Below are positions 43,470 through 53,240 of a DNA stretch of 64,000 nucleotides, one piece after another. Position numbers and translations under genes: made by a program. The stretch's first letter is position 1. Every line of letters starts with the position of its first letter. Under the pieces are notes generated by a model that saw only the letters and a program-made list of their open reading frames with translations, did no database searches and was not told the origin of the DNA. The stretch comes from Bdellovibrionales bacterium. Its GTDB lineage: Bacteria; Bdellovibrionota; Bdellovibrionia; Bdellovibrionales; JAKFYE01. Location: positions 21,402 to 85,401 of the forward strand of contig JAKFYE010000013.1 of the NCBI GenBank assembly GCA_021731045.1, read 5' to 3'.

Positions 43470-44174
43470 GTGAAAGTCCTGCTCTATAGTCTGATAGTTC
43501 TTAGCTTCTGCGAGGTCTACGCGGCCACAAAGACCGTTAAGGATATCTATAATACCTGTCACTACTCTCAACTTTTAGGTTTCTTAAAAGATAACAATAT
43601 TAAGAGTGTCGTGGATCAAACAACTTGTTACGAAGCCGTAAAGAAAAATCCTGACCTTGATGCGAATTCCCGTTTTGCATTTTCATACTGCAAAGATCTC
43701 AATATGCGGACTTCAAAAATTACCGTTCCTAAATGCTTAGATACCACTTTCGGATTCTTAGATAGATATACGCCTTATCAGGGCCCGAAAGACTCCTCAT
43801 ATCTCGCTGGTCTTTCGCTCACTGTGTGCAAAATGCCTTTGATCGACAAAGCCAAAGCGGCAACAGATGTCGCAGGTAAAATGGAAAATGCGGACTGTCT
43901 TAAAAATGCCTTAAAAATGGTTATCGAAAACAATCCTCAGCTTCATATAGTAGACTCAAGATCTAAAGTTTCGTTTGAATTCTATACCAAGAATAATCCC
44001 AATCCTAAAATTAGTACTAATGGCGGCAACCTATCGAAAACTTTTTCTCTCACTCAATTACTTAAGCAAATTCAAAGCGGCAACGTAGCCACAAAAACAG
44101 ATGTTGTTAGAATGAAGTCTTCTATCCAAAGAATGGAAGTTCAAGATAACTCTGTCGCGCAAAACGAACACTAA
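43470..44174 (+). CDS. Secreted Cys-rich protein of unknown function
   Basis: The protein has 234 residues. A signal peptide (VKVLLYSLIVLSFCEVYA, cleaved before ATKTVK) precedes a domain with about seven Cys (TCHYSQL, DQTTCYE, SYCKDLN, VPKCLDT, LTVCKMP, ADCLKN), suggesting several disulfides in the periplasm. The C-terminal 80 residues are polar, ending MEVQDNSVAQNEH. The start is GTG at 43470 after GGGGGAA. I recognise no family. It converges on the TlpA-like thioredoxin gene, which is a natural disulfide partner in the periplasm, but no functional link is shown. Confidence 0.65.
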   Translation: MKVLLYSLIVLSFCEVYAATKTVKDIYNTCHYSQLLGFLKDNNIKSVVDQTTCYEAVKKNPDLDANSRFAFSYCKDLNMRTSKITVPKCLDTTFGFLDRYTPYQGPKDSSYLAGLSLTVCKMPLIDKAKAATDVAGKMENADCLKNALKMVIENNPQLHIVDSRSKVSFEFYTKNNPNPKISTNGGNLSKTFSLTQLLKQIQSGNVATKTDVVRMKSSIQRMEVQDNSVAQNEH

Positions 44175-44175
44175 G

Positions 44176-44754
44176 CTAATTTTTATTTGAGTTCTTTATA
44201 AGCGTCTCTAGGTATTGTGTGACCTGCGGAGCTGTCCAGTCTTCTGAGCTGGATAATTTTTTAATCAATTTGAAATCGCGTCCAATAATATAATTTTCTG
44301 GGATTTTTTCGGTCCCGTAGGTTTCGGCGATTCGCAATGAGGGATCCCAAAGACTTACAAAGTTTTTTATTTTCTGCCCACCAAACATTCCCACAAACTC
44401 ATCAACATCTTTTTGATTTTGATCGGCCGAAACCCCTACGACGACAATATCATCTTGAAATTTTTCAAGCATTCTCATCATAGAGGGAAACTCCTCCACG
44501 CACGGAGCGCACCAAGTAGCCCAAAAACTTAAGATGATAATTTTACCTTTAAGCTGTGAAAACCGATAGGTCGTACCATCTGTTTTAATAGCCTCAAAGT
44601 CCGGAACGCCCTGCTGTTGATACGTATTTAATTTTTCATATGCTGCTGGAGGTGGCCCATCAGGCTTCGTATTGCGAGCAATACGAAGCCACAACCCTGC
44701 GCCAAGAAGAATCACTGTCAGAAATACGAGTAAACCTTTTTTAGCTGGGCTCAT
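44176..44754 (-). CDS. TlpA/ResA-like membrane-anchored thioredoxin
   Basis: The protein has 192 residues. An N-terminal anchor (KKGLLVFLTVILLGAGLWL) holds a periplasmic thioredoxin domain with the active site WCAPC (C82, C85) in ILSFWATWCAPCVEEFP and the cis-Pro loop near KIPENYIIG. ResA/TlpA proteins reduce disulfides in periplasmic proteins such as apocytochromes c. The ATG at 44754 is preferred; a TTG at 44760 adds two residues. Its stop lies 2 bp from the stop of the Cys-rich secreted protein gene, convergent. Confidence 0.88.
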   Translation of the reverse strand: MSPAKKGLLVFLTVILLGAGLWLRIARNTKPDGPPPAAYEKLNTYQQQGVPDFEAIKTDGTTYRFSQLKGKIIILSFWATWCAPCVEEFPSMMRMLEKFQDDIVVVGVSADQNQKDVDEFVGMFGGQKIKNFVSLWDPSLRIAETYGTEKIPENYIIGRDFKLIKKLSSSEDWTAPQVTQYLETLIKNSNKN

Positions 44755-44853
44755 ACCCAAACTCTACACCATTCAAATAAGTCGTCAAAACCTACGTTTC
44801 AAAAAACTTGGATATAACCCGCAATTGGAGCGATTAAAAATGAGACCTAAAAT

Positions 44854-44883
44854 AAAAAAGCCATCTTTTCAGATGGCTTTTTT
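44854..44883. terminator. Bidirectional intrinsic terminator of the ribosomal operon
   Basis: A stem of AAAAAAGCCATCT / AGATGGCTTTTTT with loop TTTC has A and T tracts on both sides, a classic rho-independent terminator. It lies 25 bp past the rplQ stop on the minus strand, so it ends the S10-spc-alpha transcript. Confidence 0.85.
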
Positions 44884-44907
44884 AAAATTCCAAATTAATT
44901 AAAAAAA

Positions 44908-45393
44908 CTATTCCGCTTTTTTAGCGACTTTTTTCTTCGGACCAGCCGCTGCGCCTTTAGTGGCCTTTTTCTTAGCCGCTGCTTTTTTCGCAGGCTTAGC
45001 GCTTTTTTCAGTTCCTTCGCCTTCTTGTTTCGGAAGAGTGTAATCAACCCACTCAATCAAAGCGACTTGAGCGTTATCTCCAGGGCGTGAACCCACTTTT
45101 AAGATACGAGTGTAACCACCTGGACGATCTTTAAAACGAACAGCTAAGTCTGACATCAATGTCTGAACTGTTGCCTCATGAGGAAAACGGGACAAAAGAA
45201 TACGGCGAGAATTAAGATCGCCTTTTTTTGCCATTGTCACTGCACGTTCTGCGTGACGACGAAGCTCTTTCGCTTTTGCCACAGTCGTTTGAATGCGACC
45301 ATGTTCAACGAGCGAATTTACTAAGTTACGGATCAATGCGCGTCTGTGATCAGTATCTCTTCCAAAATGCGCGACTTGTGCCTTATGTCTCAT
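44908..45393 (-). CDS. rplQ: 50S ribosomal protein L17, Lys/Ala-rich tail
   Basis: The core (residues 1-120) carries the L17 N-terminus MRHKAQVAHFGRDTDHRRAL and VTMAKKGDLNSRR, RPGGYTRILKVGSRPGDNAQ. L17 lies at the peptide exit region of the 50S subunit. The C-terminal 40 residues, absent from E. coli L17, are almost all Lys, Ala and Gly (KSAKPAKKAAAKKKATKG). It is the last gene of the alpha block, 17 bp after rpoA. Confidence 0.95.
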   Translation of the reverse strand: MRHKAQVAHFGRDTDHRRALIRNLVNSLVEHGRIQTTVAKAKELRRHAERAVTMAKKGDLNSRRILLSRFPHEATVQTLMSDLAVRFKDRPGGYTRILKVGSRPGDNAQVALIEWVDYTLPKQEGEGTEKSAKPAKKAAAKKKATKGAAAGPKKKVAKKAE

Positions 45394-45409
45394 TATACTA
45401 CTTCCTCAA

Positions 45410-46471
45410 TTAGTTTGGTTGGCCTGAACCTTCGCCACCACCATTGCTACTACTAGCAACAGCTGCACGATGATCAGGATTCCAATTTGGTGGCGGCCAT
45501 CCTTCAACCTTCATACCAAGTGAAAGACCCATTTCAGATAGAATTTCTTTAATTTCATTTAATGATTTTCTACCGAAATTTTTTGTTTTTAACATTTCAG
45601 CTTCAGAGCGTGTAACTAACTCGCCGATGTAGCGAATGTTCGCATTCTTCAAGCAGTTTGCACTTCGAACAGAAAGTTCAAGGTCATCTACTGAACGGAA
45701 CAAGTTTTCATTAAAGCTTGGTGAGCTCGACTTCTCTTCAACTTCAGTTGGCTCAGTCGCTTCGTCAAAGTTAATAAAGATTTGAAGTTGTTCTTTCATA
45801 ATCTTTGAACCAAGAGCTACCGCTTCTTCTGGACGAATTGAACCATCTGTCCAAACTTCGAAAGTCAAAGCATCGTAATCAGTTCTTTGACCCACACGTG
45901 CGTTTGAAACCGCATAGTTCACACGGCGAATTGGGCTAAACAAACTGTCGACAGAAATAAAACCAACTGGAAGATCGCTGCTAGAGCCATCTGCTGTTTC
46001 ATAACCACGACCAAATTTTACGATAATTTCTGCATTCAAAGCGCCACTTGGACCAAGTGTACAAATATGTTGATCAGAATTGATCACTTCAATTTGATCG
46101 TTCACTTGAATGTCTCCGGCCGTAACTGGGCCAGGACCTTTTTTATTAATTCTTAGAGTTTTTGGCTCAGAATCAAATTGGCGAAAACGAACTTCTTTTA
46201 AATTAAGAATAATATCCGTTACGTCTTCCAAAACATCTGGAATCGTAGAGAACTCGTGAAGTACGCCGTCAAAGCGAACAGCACTTACAGCAGATCCCAT
46301 CATAGAGCTTAAAAGCACACGACGGATCGAATTACCCAAAGTAACGCCGTAACCTCTCTCAAGAGGACGTACAACAAACTTACCGTAGTCATCACGAAGA
46401 GTATCGCGATCAACTTCGAAGCCTTTTGGCTTAATCAAGTCTCTCCAAAATTTATAATAGTGCTCTTGCAT
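45410..46471 (-). CDS. rpoA: RNA polymerase alpha subunit
   Basis: The 353-residue protein has an N-terminal assembly domain ([20 protein letters not shown]) and a C-terminal DNA-binding alpha-CTD ([39 protein letters not shown]). It dimerises to scaffold core RNA polymerase and contacts activators and UP elements. It is followed by a low-complexity tail ending [10 protein letters not shown]. It lies between rpsD and rplQ as in the standard alpha operon. Confidence 0.97.
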   Translation of the reverse strand: MQEHYYKFWRDLIKPKGFEVDRDTLRDDYGKFVVRPLERGYGVTLGNSIRRVLLSSMMGSAVSAVRFDGVLHEFSTIPDVLEDVTDIILNLKEVRFRQFDSEPKTLRINKKGPGPVTAGDIQVNDQIEVINSDQHICTLGPSGALNAEIIVKFGRGYETADGSSSDLPVGFISVDSLFSPIRRVNYAVSNARVGQRTDYDALTFEVWTDGSIRPEEAVALGSKIMKEQLQIFINFDEATEPTEVEEKSSSPSFNENLFRSVDDLELSVRSANCLKNANIRYIGELVTRSEAEMLKTKNFGRKSLNEIKEILSEMGLSLGMKVEGWPPPNWNPDHRAAVASSSNGGGEGSGQPN

Positions 46472-46498
46472 CTGTTGGCTCCTCTAAATAATTCAATT

Positions 46499-47125
46499 TT
46501 ATCGTGAGTAGTATTCCACAATCATGTTCTCTTCGACTGGAAGAGTAATTTCATCGCGAGACGGTTTTTCTTTTATCGTGACCGAAAAAGAAGAAGAGTC
46601 TGCTTCCATCCATTTTGGGATTTCTCGTTTTTTAGCTGATTCTTGAGCGGCCATCACTTTGTTCATTTGACGGCTAACTTCTTTAACTTGAACCACATCA
46701 CCGGCTTTTAAAATCTGACCAGGTAGATTGCATGTTTTGCCATTTAGATCGAAGTGATTGTGACGAACTAAATGTTTTGCTTCACGACGTGAAGAGGCAA
46801 AGCCAGAAAGATAAACAATGTTATCCATTCGTGACTCTAAAGATTGAAGTAAGCTTGTGCCCGTTACGCCTTTAGAGCGATCGGCCTCAGCAAAGTAACG
46901 GCGGAATTGTTTTTCAAAAATTCCATAGTAACGTTTTGTTTTTTGTTTTTCGCGAAGCTGAAGTGCGAATTCAGAGAACTTCAAACGCGATTGACCATGT
47001 TGACCTGGAGGATAAGGACGTCTTTCAAACGAACATTTATCCGTGTAGCAACGATCACCTTTTAGAAAAAGTTTTTGGTTCTCTCTTCGGCAGAACTTAC
47101 AAACGCTATTACAAATACGACTCAC
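46499..47125 (-). CDS. rpsD: 30S ribosomal protein S4, zinc-binding type
   Basis: The 208-residue protein has the S4 RNA-binding fold (ESRMDNIVYLSGFASSRREA). Its N-terminus carries a C+ zinc motif: CNSVCKFCRRE and CYTDKCSFERR. S4 is a primary 16S binder and in some species represses the alpha operon. It lies 17 bp downstream of rpsK and 27 bp upstream of rpoA. Confidence 0.96.
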   Translation of the reverse strand: MSRICNSVCKFCRRENQKLFLKGDRCYTDKCSFERRPYPPGQHGQSRLKFSEFALQLREKQKTKRYYGIFEKQFRRYFAEADRSKGVTGTSLLQSLESRMDNIVYLSGFASSRREAKHLVRHNHFDLNGKTCNLPGQILKAGDVVQVKEVSRQMNKVMAAQESAKKREIPKWMEADSSSFSVTIKEKPSRDEITLPVEENMIVEYYSR

Positions 47126-47142
47126 AAAAAACTCCTTAAAAA

Positions 47143-47526
47143 TTAAACTCTACGTCTTTTTGGTGGACGGCATCCATTATGTGGGATTGGTGTTACATCT
47201 TTAATCGAAAGAATTTTCATTCCGGCAGCGGCAAGAGCACGAACAGCAGGTTCGCGTCCAGCACCTGGGCCAGTCACAAAAACAGTCACAGTACGCAATC
47301 CTGTTTCAGCAGCTTTTTTAACAGCATCTTCGGCTGCAACTTGGGCTGCGAAAGGTGTTCCTTTACGACTTCCTTTAAATCCTAATTTTCCAGCACTTGA
47401 CCATGCCAAAGTATCTCCGGCAGCGTCCGTCAAAGTGATGATGGTATTTCCAAATCCTGCACTTACGTAACAGCGACCAACTGGAACATTCTTTTTTGTT
47501 TTTTTCTTAGCGGCACCAACAGCCAT
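47143..47526 (-). CDS. rpsK: 30S ribosomal protein S11
   Basis: S11 (127 residues) forms part of the platform of the 30S subunit near the mRNA E-site. The core contains [40 protein letters not shown] and the C-terminal [18 protein letters not shown]. It lies between rpsM and rpsD in the alpha block. Confidence 0.97.
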   Translation of the reverse strand: MAVGAAKKKTKKNVPVGRCYVSAGFGNTIITLTDAAGDTLAWSSAGKLGFKGSRKGTPFAAQVAAEDAVKKAAETGLRTVTVFVTGPGAGREPAVRALAAAGMKILSIKDVTPIPHNGCRPPKRRRV

Positions 47527-47552
47527 TCCATTACTCCTATACAGCTACAGCT

Positions 47553-47927
47553 TTATACAACTTTTTTCTTATTCGCGACTGTCTTACGAGGACCTTTACG
47601 AGTACGCGTATTTGTACGTGTTCTTTGACCACGAACCGGAAGTCCTTTTTTGTGACGTGATCCTCGGTAACAACCAAGATCCATCAAACGCTTAATCGAC
47701 ATTGAAACTTCTCGTCTGAGATCACCTTCAACTTTTACTTTACGATCTAAAATATCACGAATTTTCGCAACATCTGTATCTGTCATATTGTCAGTGCGGA
47801 GAGCGGGATCAAATCCTGCTTCTTCGCAAATCATTTTTGCAGTCGTGTTACCAATTCCGTAGATATATTGTAACGCAACTACGACTCTCTTATTTCTTGG
47901 AAGATCAACACCGGCTAATCGTGCCAT
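47553..47927 (-). CDS. rpsM: 30S ribosomal protein S13
   Basis: S13 (124 residues) lies at the head of the 30S subunit and contacts the P-site tRNA and L5. The N-terminus [20 protein letters not shown] and the C-terminal [17 protein letters not shown] match. It starts 3 bp after the rpmJ stop. Confidence 0.97.
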   Translation of the reverse strand: MARLAGVDLPRNKRVVVALQYIYGIGNTTAKMICEEAGFDPALRTDNMTDTDVAKIRDILDRKVKVEGDLRREVSMSIKRLMDLGCYRGSRHKKGLPVRGQRTRTNTRTRKGPRKTVANKKKVV

Positions 47928-47930
47928 TCA

Positions 47931-48044
47931 CTACCCCTGACGTTGCTTGTGCTTAGAGTTTTCGCAAATCACGCGAATAACGCCTTTTCTTTTAATTACT
48001 TTGCACTTGTTGCAAATTTTTTTTACCGAAGCATTTACTTTCAT
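47931..48044 (-). CDS. rpmJ: 50S ribosomal protein L36
   Basis: This 37-codon gene is the expected small member between secY-adk and rpsM. Residues [20 protein letters not shown] with a later Cys and His (VICENSKH) form the four zinc ligands (C11, C14, C27, H32) of the C+ form. It lies 3 bp upstream of rpsM. map and infA, which usually precede it, are absent. Confidence 0.95.
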   Translation of the reverse strand: MKVNASVKKICNKCKVIKRKGVIRVICENSKHKQRQG

Positions 48045-48140
48045 AACTAACTACTTTCATCTTTAATTCCAAATTATCTAAAGCTTTGAAATTACTAAGC
48101 TTTTTTAAATTCGGCTTTAGGCTCAAATTAGCGAACGCAA

Positions 48141-48170
48141 AAATTATCATTAGAGTTAAGTACTTGTCAT
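48141..48170 (-). promoter_or_regulatory. Candidate promoter ahead of rpmJ-rpsM
   Basis: On the minus strand ATGACA (48165-48170) and TAATTT (48141-48146) are 18 bp apart, in the 163-bp gap between adk and rpmJ. It could give the alpha block its own transcript. The -35 fits well (5 of 6) and the -10 poorly. Confidence 0.35.
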
Positions 48171-48207
48171 CTTTTTTTATCGGTAAAAATAAACACTTCG
48201 TAACTCT

Positions 48208-48849
48208 CTAAGAAATTGCACTTTTGAGTCGCTCGTAGACTTCTTTAACCTCGCCAGTTCCTTTAACCTCTACAAGTTTACCTTTTGCTTTGTAATACTC
48301 TTTCAAAGGAGCCGTATTCTTCTCATAAGCCTCTAAACGAGTTCTAATAACTTCCGGAAAGTCATCTTTACGCTGAATAACCCGATTACCACCACAATTA
48401 GTACACGTATTCCCGGGTCCTGGAGGCATTGTCTCTATGTGATAGGTAGTCCCACAATCTTCGCAAACTCTGCGTCCAGTCAAACGGCTCATAAGCATAT
48501 CATTCGGAGTAACCAAAAATATGGCTTTATCCAACTTCAACTGATTTGTTTTTAACAGAGTTTCAAGAGCTTCTGCCTGGGGCACTGTTCGAGGAAAGCC
48601 ATCAAGTATGAAAGAGGTTTTTTTTAAATCTTTAATCTTCTCTTCTACAAGCCCAATGGTAATAGAGTCAGGAACAAGCTGTCCTTTTTCTGAGTATTTT
48701 TTTGCTTCTAAACCGAGAGGTGTGGAGTTTTTGATAGCGGAACGAAAAAGATCCCCCGTGCTAAGATGAACCATGCCGTGTTTTTCAACTAGAAAAGCCG
48801 ACTGAGTTCCCTTTCCCGCACCGGGAGGCCCGAAAAGCAAGATGTTCAA
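48208..48849 (-). CDS. adk: Adenylate kinase, zinc LID type
   Basis: The 213-residue enzyme converts ATP and AMP to two ADP. The Walker-A loop GPPGAGKGTQ, the AMP-binding DGFPRTVPQAEAL and the LID zinc cysteines (CEDCGTTYH, then CTNCGG) are all present. The start is TTG at 48849, overlapping the secY stop as TTGA, with a strong GGAGGG Shine-Dalgarno. It is translationally coupled to secY. Confidence 0.96.
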   Translation of the reverse strand: MNILLFGPPGAGKGTQSAFLVEKHGMVHLSTGDLFRSAIKNSTPLGLEAKKYSEKGQLVPDSITIGLVEEKIKDLKKTSFILDGFPRTVPQAEALETLLKTNQLKLDKAIFLVTPNDMLMSRLTGRRVCEDCGTTYHIETMPPGPGNTCTNCGGNRVIQRKDDFPEVIRTRLEAYEKNTAPLKEYYKAKGKLVEVKGTGEVKEVYERLKSAIS

Positions 48850-50168
48850 TACTGAACCCTCCTGCTGCGGATCTTAGCTCCTTTCATGAAGCTTTCGTAT
48901 TTTTGGGTGATAACATAGGACTGAATTTGTTGAGTTGTATCGAGAGCCACACCCACTAAAATCAAAAGACTGGTTCCACCAAAATAAAACGGAACTTTTG
49001 CCTGATCGACGAGAATACCGGGCAGTACGCAGAGAGCACTAAGATAGATAGCTCCACCTACGTTAATTCGTTCTAAAACTTTTAAAATATAATCAGAAGT
49101 ACTTTTACCTGCACGAATACCAGGAACAAAGCCCCCGTATTTTTTTAAGTTATCTGCAACTTCAACTGGATTGAAAACGATTTGCGTATAGAAAAAACAG
49201 AAGAATACAATCAAACCTACGAATAAAAGATTATAAATAGCGCCGGTTGGAGAGAGTGAGTCCTGAATGGATTGCACCCACGAATTTTGCGTAAACTGAG
49301 CAATCGTAGCCGGGAACATTAACAAGCTACTTGCAAAAATTGGGGGAATGACTCCTGAGAAATTAATTTTTAAAGGCAAGTGGCTCGTTTGAGACGCCAT
49401 AGCTTGTTTGCCTTGACCACGTTGAGAATACTGAATGGGAATGCGTCTTTGACCAACTTCTAAGAAGATAATAAGACCAATAACGACGATCATGAATGCA
49501 AGGATAAGTAAGAAAAGCAGACCCGGAATTTCACCGCTCTGAATAAGACTAACGGAATTAATTCCACCTTTCACCACGCCGGCGGCGATGCCCGAAAAGA
49601 TAATAAGACTCGAGCCATTTCCGATTCCACGTTCGGTAATTTGCTCGCCCATCCACATGATAAAGCACGTACCCGCCGTAAGAGTTAAAAGAGTCATAAC
49701 TTCAAAAGGTATCAGTCCGACACTTAAGTTTTGAACAATCGGCACTCCTGAAGGGGAGTATGAATTTTTTAAAAAAGTGATGATCGAATAGCCTTGGACC
49801 AATGCCAAAACGACGGTTCCGTAACGTGTGTATTGATTGATTTTCTTTTGACCTTGTTGTCCTTCTTTTTTGAGAGCTTCGAGATAAGGAATAACAGACG
49901 AAAGAAGTTGAAAAATAATCGAGCTCGAAATGTAAGGCATGATACCTAAAGCAAAAATACTGAATCTTTCGAGTGCTCCGCCAGTAAATGTATTGAAAAG
50001 TCCAAATAAACCTGATTTTTGCGCGGCAAAAAATGCCATAACCGCGTTGCCATCGACTCCAGGAATTGGAACGTGAACACCGACGCGATAAACCGCTAAA
50101 ATAAAAATAGTAAATAAGATGCGCTTACGAAGTTCCTGATTTTGAACAATACTATTGACGCCTGCCAC
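48846..50168 (-). CDS. secY: Protein translocase subunit SecY
   Basis: SecY (440 residues, ten membrane helices) is the pore of the Sec channel. Landmarks are YRVGVHVPIPGVDGNA, GGALERFSIFALGIMPYISS, WMGEQITERGIGNGSSLII and GFVPGIRAGKST. The start is GTG at 50168 with GAGG upstream. It follows rplO by 33 bp and couples to adk. Confidence 0.97.
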   Translation of the reverse strand: MAGVNSIVQNQELRKRILFTIFILAVYRVGVHVPIPGVDGNAVMAFFAAQKSGLFGLFNTFTGGALERFSIFALGIMPYISSSIIFQLLSSVIPYLEALKKEGQQGQKKINQYTRYGTVVLALVQGYSIITFLKNSYSPSGVPIVQNLSVGLIPFEVMTLLTLTAGTCFIMWMGEQITERGIGNGSSLIIFSGIAAGVVKGGINSVSLIQSGEIPGLLFLLILAFMIVVIGLIIFLEVGQRRIPIQYSQRGQGKQAMASQTSHLPLKINFSGVIPPIFASSLLMFPATIAQFTQNSWVQSIQDSLSPTGAIYNLLFVGLIVFFCFFYTQIVFNPVEVADNLKKYGGFVPGIRAGKSTSDYILKVLERINVGGAIYLSALCVLPGILVDQAKVPFYFGGTSLLILVGVALDTTQQIQSYVITQKYESFMKGAKIRSRRVQY

Positions 50169-50201
50169 TCGATGACCTCGGTTCTTTACTGGGAAGAGGG
50201 T

Positions 50202-50636
50202 CTAAATAACCTCTGCTTTTCCACCTGCTGCTTCTATTGCTTTTTTTGCTGATGCACTAAATTTATGAGCTTTAACCGTTACGGCTTTTTTTAAGCTGCC
50301 GGATCCTAAAATTTTAATCGGCATACGCCCTTTTACAAGCCCGGCTTCTTTTAATGATTCAGGATTAACTTCTTTTGAGAATCCTGCGAGATCTTCAACG
50401 TTGATAACGTTGTATTTCGTTCCGAATGGGTTGTTAAAACCGACTTTAGGCATACGACGGTGAAGCGGCATTTGACCACCTTCAAAACCACGACGAATTT
50501 TTCCGCCTGTTCTTGCAGTTTGACCTTTACCACCACGGCCCGCTGTTTGACCAAGTCCTGAACCTTTACCGCGACCTAAACGTTTGCGGTAATGAGTTGA
50601 ACCTTCGATAATTTCTAATTCTTTTAACAAACTCAT
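50202..50636 (-). CDS. rplO: 50S ribosomal protein L15
   Basis: L15 (144 residues) binds 23S domain II late in assembly. The Gly-Arg-rich N-terminal arm RLGRGKGSGLGQTAGRGGKG and RRGFEGGQMPLHRRMPKVGF are typical. Standard place between rpmD and secY. Confidence 0.97.
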   Translation of the reverse strand: MSLLKELEIIEGSTHYRKRLGRGKGSGLGQTAGRGGKGQTARTGGKIRRGFEGGQMPLHRRMPKVGFNNPFGTKYNVINVEDLAGFSKEVNPESLKEAGLVKGRMPIKILGSGSLKKAVTVKAHKFSASAKKAIEAAGGKAEVI

Positions 50637-50649
50637 ACGTCTCTCCGAA

Positions 50650-50835
50650 CTACTTTACAGGAGTTACTGTTAATAAATGCTGAATTTTAAAAATCTGACC
50701 ACGATTTGCAGGATTGTCTGCAACCATAACTTCAGTATTTGTTTTTCTTAAACCTAAAGCTCTCACGGTTGCAATTTGAGTTTCTGTGCAACCGATCGTG
50801 CTTTTAATTAATTTTACTTTAAACTTCTTTGCCAT
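50650..50835 (-). CDS. rpmD: 50S ribosomal protein L30
   Basis: L30 (61 residues) has KVKLIKSTIGCTETQIATVR and ALGLRKTNTEVMVADN, matching the family. Its ATG shares one base with the rpsE stop (TAATG), so it is coupled to rpsE. Confidence 0.95.
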   Translation of the reverse strand: MAKKFKVKLIKSTIGCTETQIATVRALGLRKTNTEVMVADNPANRGQIFKIQHLLTVTPVK

Positions 50836-51317
50836 TAGTTGGCTCCATTCCCGCGATCTTTTGCAATAGCTTCAGCTGTTTTTAACTGCTTTAAGCCATT
50901 GATGGTGGCACGAACTGCATTGTGTGGATTACGCGTTCCAACACACTTTGTAAGAATATTTTTAACACCAACTGTTTCTAAAACTGAACGAACAGCACCA
51001 CCTGCGATTACGCCCGTACCGTCAACTGCAGGCATTAAAATAACTTTTGCAGCTCCGTATGTGCCGATAACAGCATGAGGAATTGTTCCATTTGTAATAG
51101 AATATGTTTTCATTGTTTTTTTAGCGCCACGTCCGGCTTTACCGATAGCTTCAGGAACTTCTCCAGCCTTACCGAGACCAAGACCGATTTTACCCAATCC
51201 GTCACCTACAACTACAAGAGCTGAGAATGAGAATCGACGACCACCTTTAACAACCTTTGCCACACGGTTGATGGCGACAACTCTTTCTTCTAATTCACTG
51301 TTTGCCTGTTCTGCCAC
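50835..51317 (-). CDS. rpsE: 30S ribosomal protein S5
   Basis: S5 (160 residues) works in mRNA unwinding and accuracy. It has [40 protein letters not shown] and [13 protein letters not shown] C-terminal sequence (here [15 protein letters not shown]). Standard place between rplR and rpmD. Confidence 0.97.
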   Translation of the reverse strand: MAEQANSELEERVVAINRVAKVVKGGRRFSFSALVVVGDGLGKIGLGLGKAGEVPEAIGKAGRGAKKTMKTYSITNGTIPHAVIGTYGAAKVILMPAVDGTGVIAGGAVRSVLETVGVKNILTKCVGTRNPHNAVRATINGLKQLKTAEAIAKDRGNGAN

Positions 51318-51327
51318 ACTTATCTCC

Positions 51328-51693
51328 TTAAAACTTCAATCCCGCTTCACGAGCGGCATCTGCAAAAGCCTTTACACGGCCATGATAGATATAACCATTT
51401 CTGTCAAAAACTACTTGGGAAATATTGTTCTTCAAAGCCGCTTGCGCGATTTCTTGTCCCAATTTAATCGCGCTATCTTTATTTGCTGCTGTATCTAATT
51501 TGAAAGAAGAAACAGAAACCAGCGTTTTGCCAGCCGTATCGTCGATCAATTGCGCAAAAATATTACGTGTACTGCGGTAGATAGAAAGACGAGGTCTCTC
51601 AGCACTGCCAATCACTTTTTTTCGAACACGTAACTTCTTTTTAATTCTTCGAAGTGACTTAGGAGTTGCGTGTTTTGGAATTTGAATTCTCAT
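51328..51693 (-). CDS. rplR: 50S ribosomal protein L18
   Basis: L18 (121 residues) binds 5S rRNA. Motifs: [20 protein letters not shown] and [19 protein letters not shown]. Standard place between rplF and rpsE. Confidence 0.97.
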   Translation of the reverse strand: MRIQIPKHATPKSLRRIKKKLRVRKKVIGSAERPRLSIYRSTRNIFAQLIDDTAGKTLVSVSSFKLDTAANKDSAIKLGQEIAQAALKNNISQVVFDRNGYIYHGRVKAFADAAREAGLKF

Positions 51694-51725
51694 AATTATT
51701 TACCTCTTAAAACTACTTACCGAAA

Positions 51726-52268
51726 CTATTTACCGGCTGCCTTACCAGCTTTACGACGAATAACTTCATTCGAATATTTAACACCTTTACCAAGAAACGG
51801 CTCTGGCGGTCTAAAACCACGAACTTTAGCCGCAACTTGCCCAACCAATCCGCGATCTGCACCGGTAATATTGATTGTCGTTTGCTTTTCTACAGTCACT
51901 TCAATTCCCTCAGGAATCGGAAATGCGATAGGATGACTAAATCCAAGAGTCATTTCTAAAGTCTTACCTTTTACTGAAGCTCTGTACCCTACACCCACAA
52001 GTTCTAACGTTTTTGTAAATCCTTTTGTCAAACCCAAGACCGCGTTCTGTACAAGAGCACGATATAATCCATGCAACGCTTTTGATTGTTTTGTTTCATC
52101 AGTGCGAGAGAAAACAATCTCATTGCCTTCAATTTTAGCTTTAATTGTTGGCCGCATAGCAACGACAATGCTCTTCTTTGGTCCCTTAACGACAACCTCA
52201 TTCTTAGGTGTCACGGAAACTTGCAAAGCTTTATCAAAAACTACGGGCGCTCGTCCAATACGCGACAT
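51726..52268 (-). CDS. rplF: 50S ribosomal protein L6
   Basis: L6 (180 residues) lies near the sarcin-ricin loop. It begins MSRIGRAPVVFDKALQV at 52268 with AGGTGG upstream; the longer in-frame start at 52346 runs into rpsH. GLTKGFTKTLELVGVGYRAS and the C-terminal VRGFRPPEPFLGKGVKY are diagnostic. Confidence 0.97.
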   Translation of the reverse strand: MSRIGRAPVVFDKALQVSVTPKNEVVVKGPKKSIVVAMRPTIKAKIEGNEIVFSRTDETKQSKALHGLYRALVQNAVLGLTKGFTKTLELVGVGYRASVKGKTLEMTLGFSHPIAFPIPEGIEVTVEKQTTINITGADRGLVGQVAAKVRGFRPPEPFLGKGVKYSNEVIRRKAGKAAGK

Positions 52269-52287
52269 ATTCCACCTAACTTTCCTA

Positions 52288-52677
52288 TTACCAAACCTTA
52301 AGTAAAAGTTCTCCGCCGAGTTTTTTCTCTTCGGCAGTTTTTCCACTGATAATACCTTTGTTCGAACTCAATATTGAAATACCAAAACCAGTGCGAACTT
52401 TTGGGATTTTATCAGAATTTACATACAAACGACGACCAGATCGGCTGGCTCTCAAAATTTGAGTGATCAATGGCTCACCTGATTCAGTGTACTTTAAATA
52501 CAAGCGCATAACGCCCTGACGTCCGTCACGTACGATCTTGTAATTACGAATGAACCCTTCATCTCTCAAAACATCAGCAATACCTTGTCTGATTTTTGAA
52601 TTCGGGACATCCACTTTTTCAAGCTTCGCTTGAGAAGCGTTTTTTATACGTGTTGCAAATTCAGCAATTTTATCCAT
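52288..52677 (-). CDS. rpsH: 30S ribosomal protein S8
   Basis: S8 (129 residues) is a 16S central-domain binder and, in E. coli, the spc operon repressor. It has ATRIKNASQAKLEKVDVPNS and the C-terminal GFGISILSSNKGIISGKTA. It follows rplE by 14 bp; rpsN, normally between them, is absent. Confidence 0.97.
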   Translation of the reverse strand: MDKIAEFATRIKNASQAKLEKVDVPNSKIRQGIADVLRDEGFIRNYKIVRDGRQGVMRLYLKYTESGEPLITQILRASRSGRRLYVNSDKIPKVRTGFGISILSSNKGIISGKTAEEKKLGGELLLKVW

Positions 52678-52691
52678 TTTTATTCCTCTAC

Positions 52692-53240
52692 TTACTTTCT
52701 AAACGGCATTCCAAGTGCGGTTAACATGCTACGTCCTTCGGCATCGGACTTGGCATTTGTACAAATTGAAATATTCATACCGCGAACCTTATCAACCTTA
52801 TCGTAATTAATTTCTGGAAACACGATTTGCTCTTTCAAGCCCATATTGTAATTTCCGTGTCCGTCGAACCCTTTAGAAGAAACACCTTTAAAGTCACGAA
52901 CTCGTGGAAGTGCAACAGAAGACAAACGATCTAAAAACGACCACATTTTATCTTTACGTAATGTCACGAAACATCCAATTGGCATTCCTTGACGAAGTTT
53001 AAAATTTGAAATCGCTTTTTTTGCTTTTGCGATCACTGGTTTTTGACCAGAAATTGCTGTGAGTTCTTCAACCGCGATATTCAAGAGCTTAGGATTTTGA
53101 GTCGCCTCACCAACACACATGTTGATAACGATCTTCTCAATTTTAGGAACCTGCATAGGGCTCTTGTATTTAAATTCCTTCTGTAAAGAAGGAATAACTT
53201 CATTTTGATATTTTTCTTTCAAACGGTTTTTCACAACCAC
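52692..53240 (-). CDS. rplE: 50S ribosomal protein L5
   Basis: L5 (182 residues) binds 5S rRNA and contacts P-site tRNA. It is complete: [40 protein letters not shown], and the C-terminal [20 protein letters not shown]. It starts 5 bp after the rplN stop; rplX, which normally lies there, is missing. Confidence 0.97.
   Translation of the reverse strand: MVVKNRLKEKYQNEVIPSLQKEFKYKSPMQVPKIEKIVINMCVGEATQNPKLLNIAVEELTAISGQKPVIAKAKKAISNFKLRQGMPIGCFVTLRKDKMWSFLDRLSSVALPRVRDFKGVSSKGFDGHGNYNMGLKEQIVFPEINYDKVDKVRGMNISICTNAKSDAEGRSMLTALGMPFRK

Noticed and set aside
52269..52346. Longer rplF N-terminus from 52346
   Set aside because: It runs into rpsH and is not L6-like; MSRIGRAP at 52268 is the normal start.
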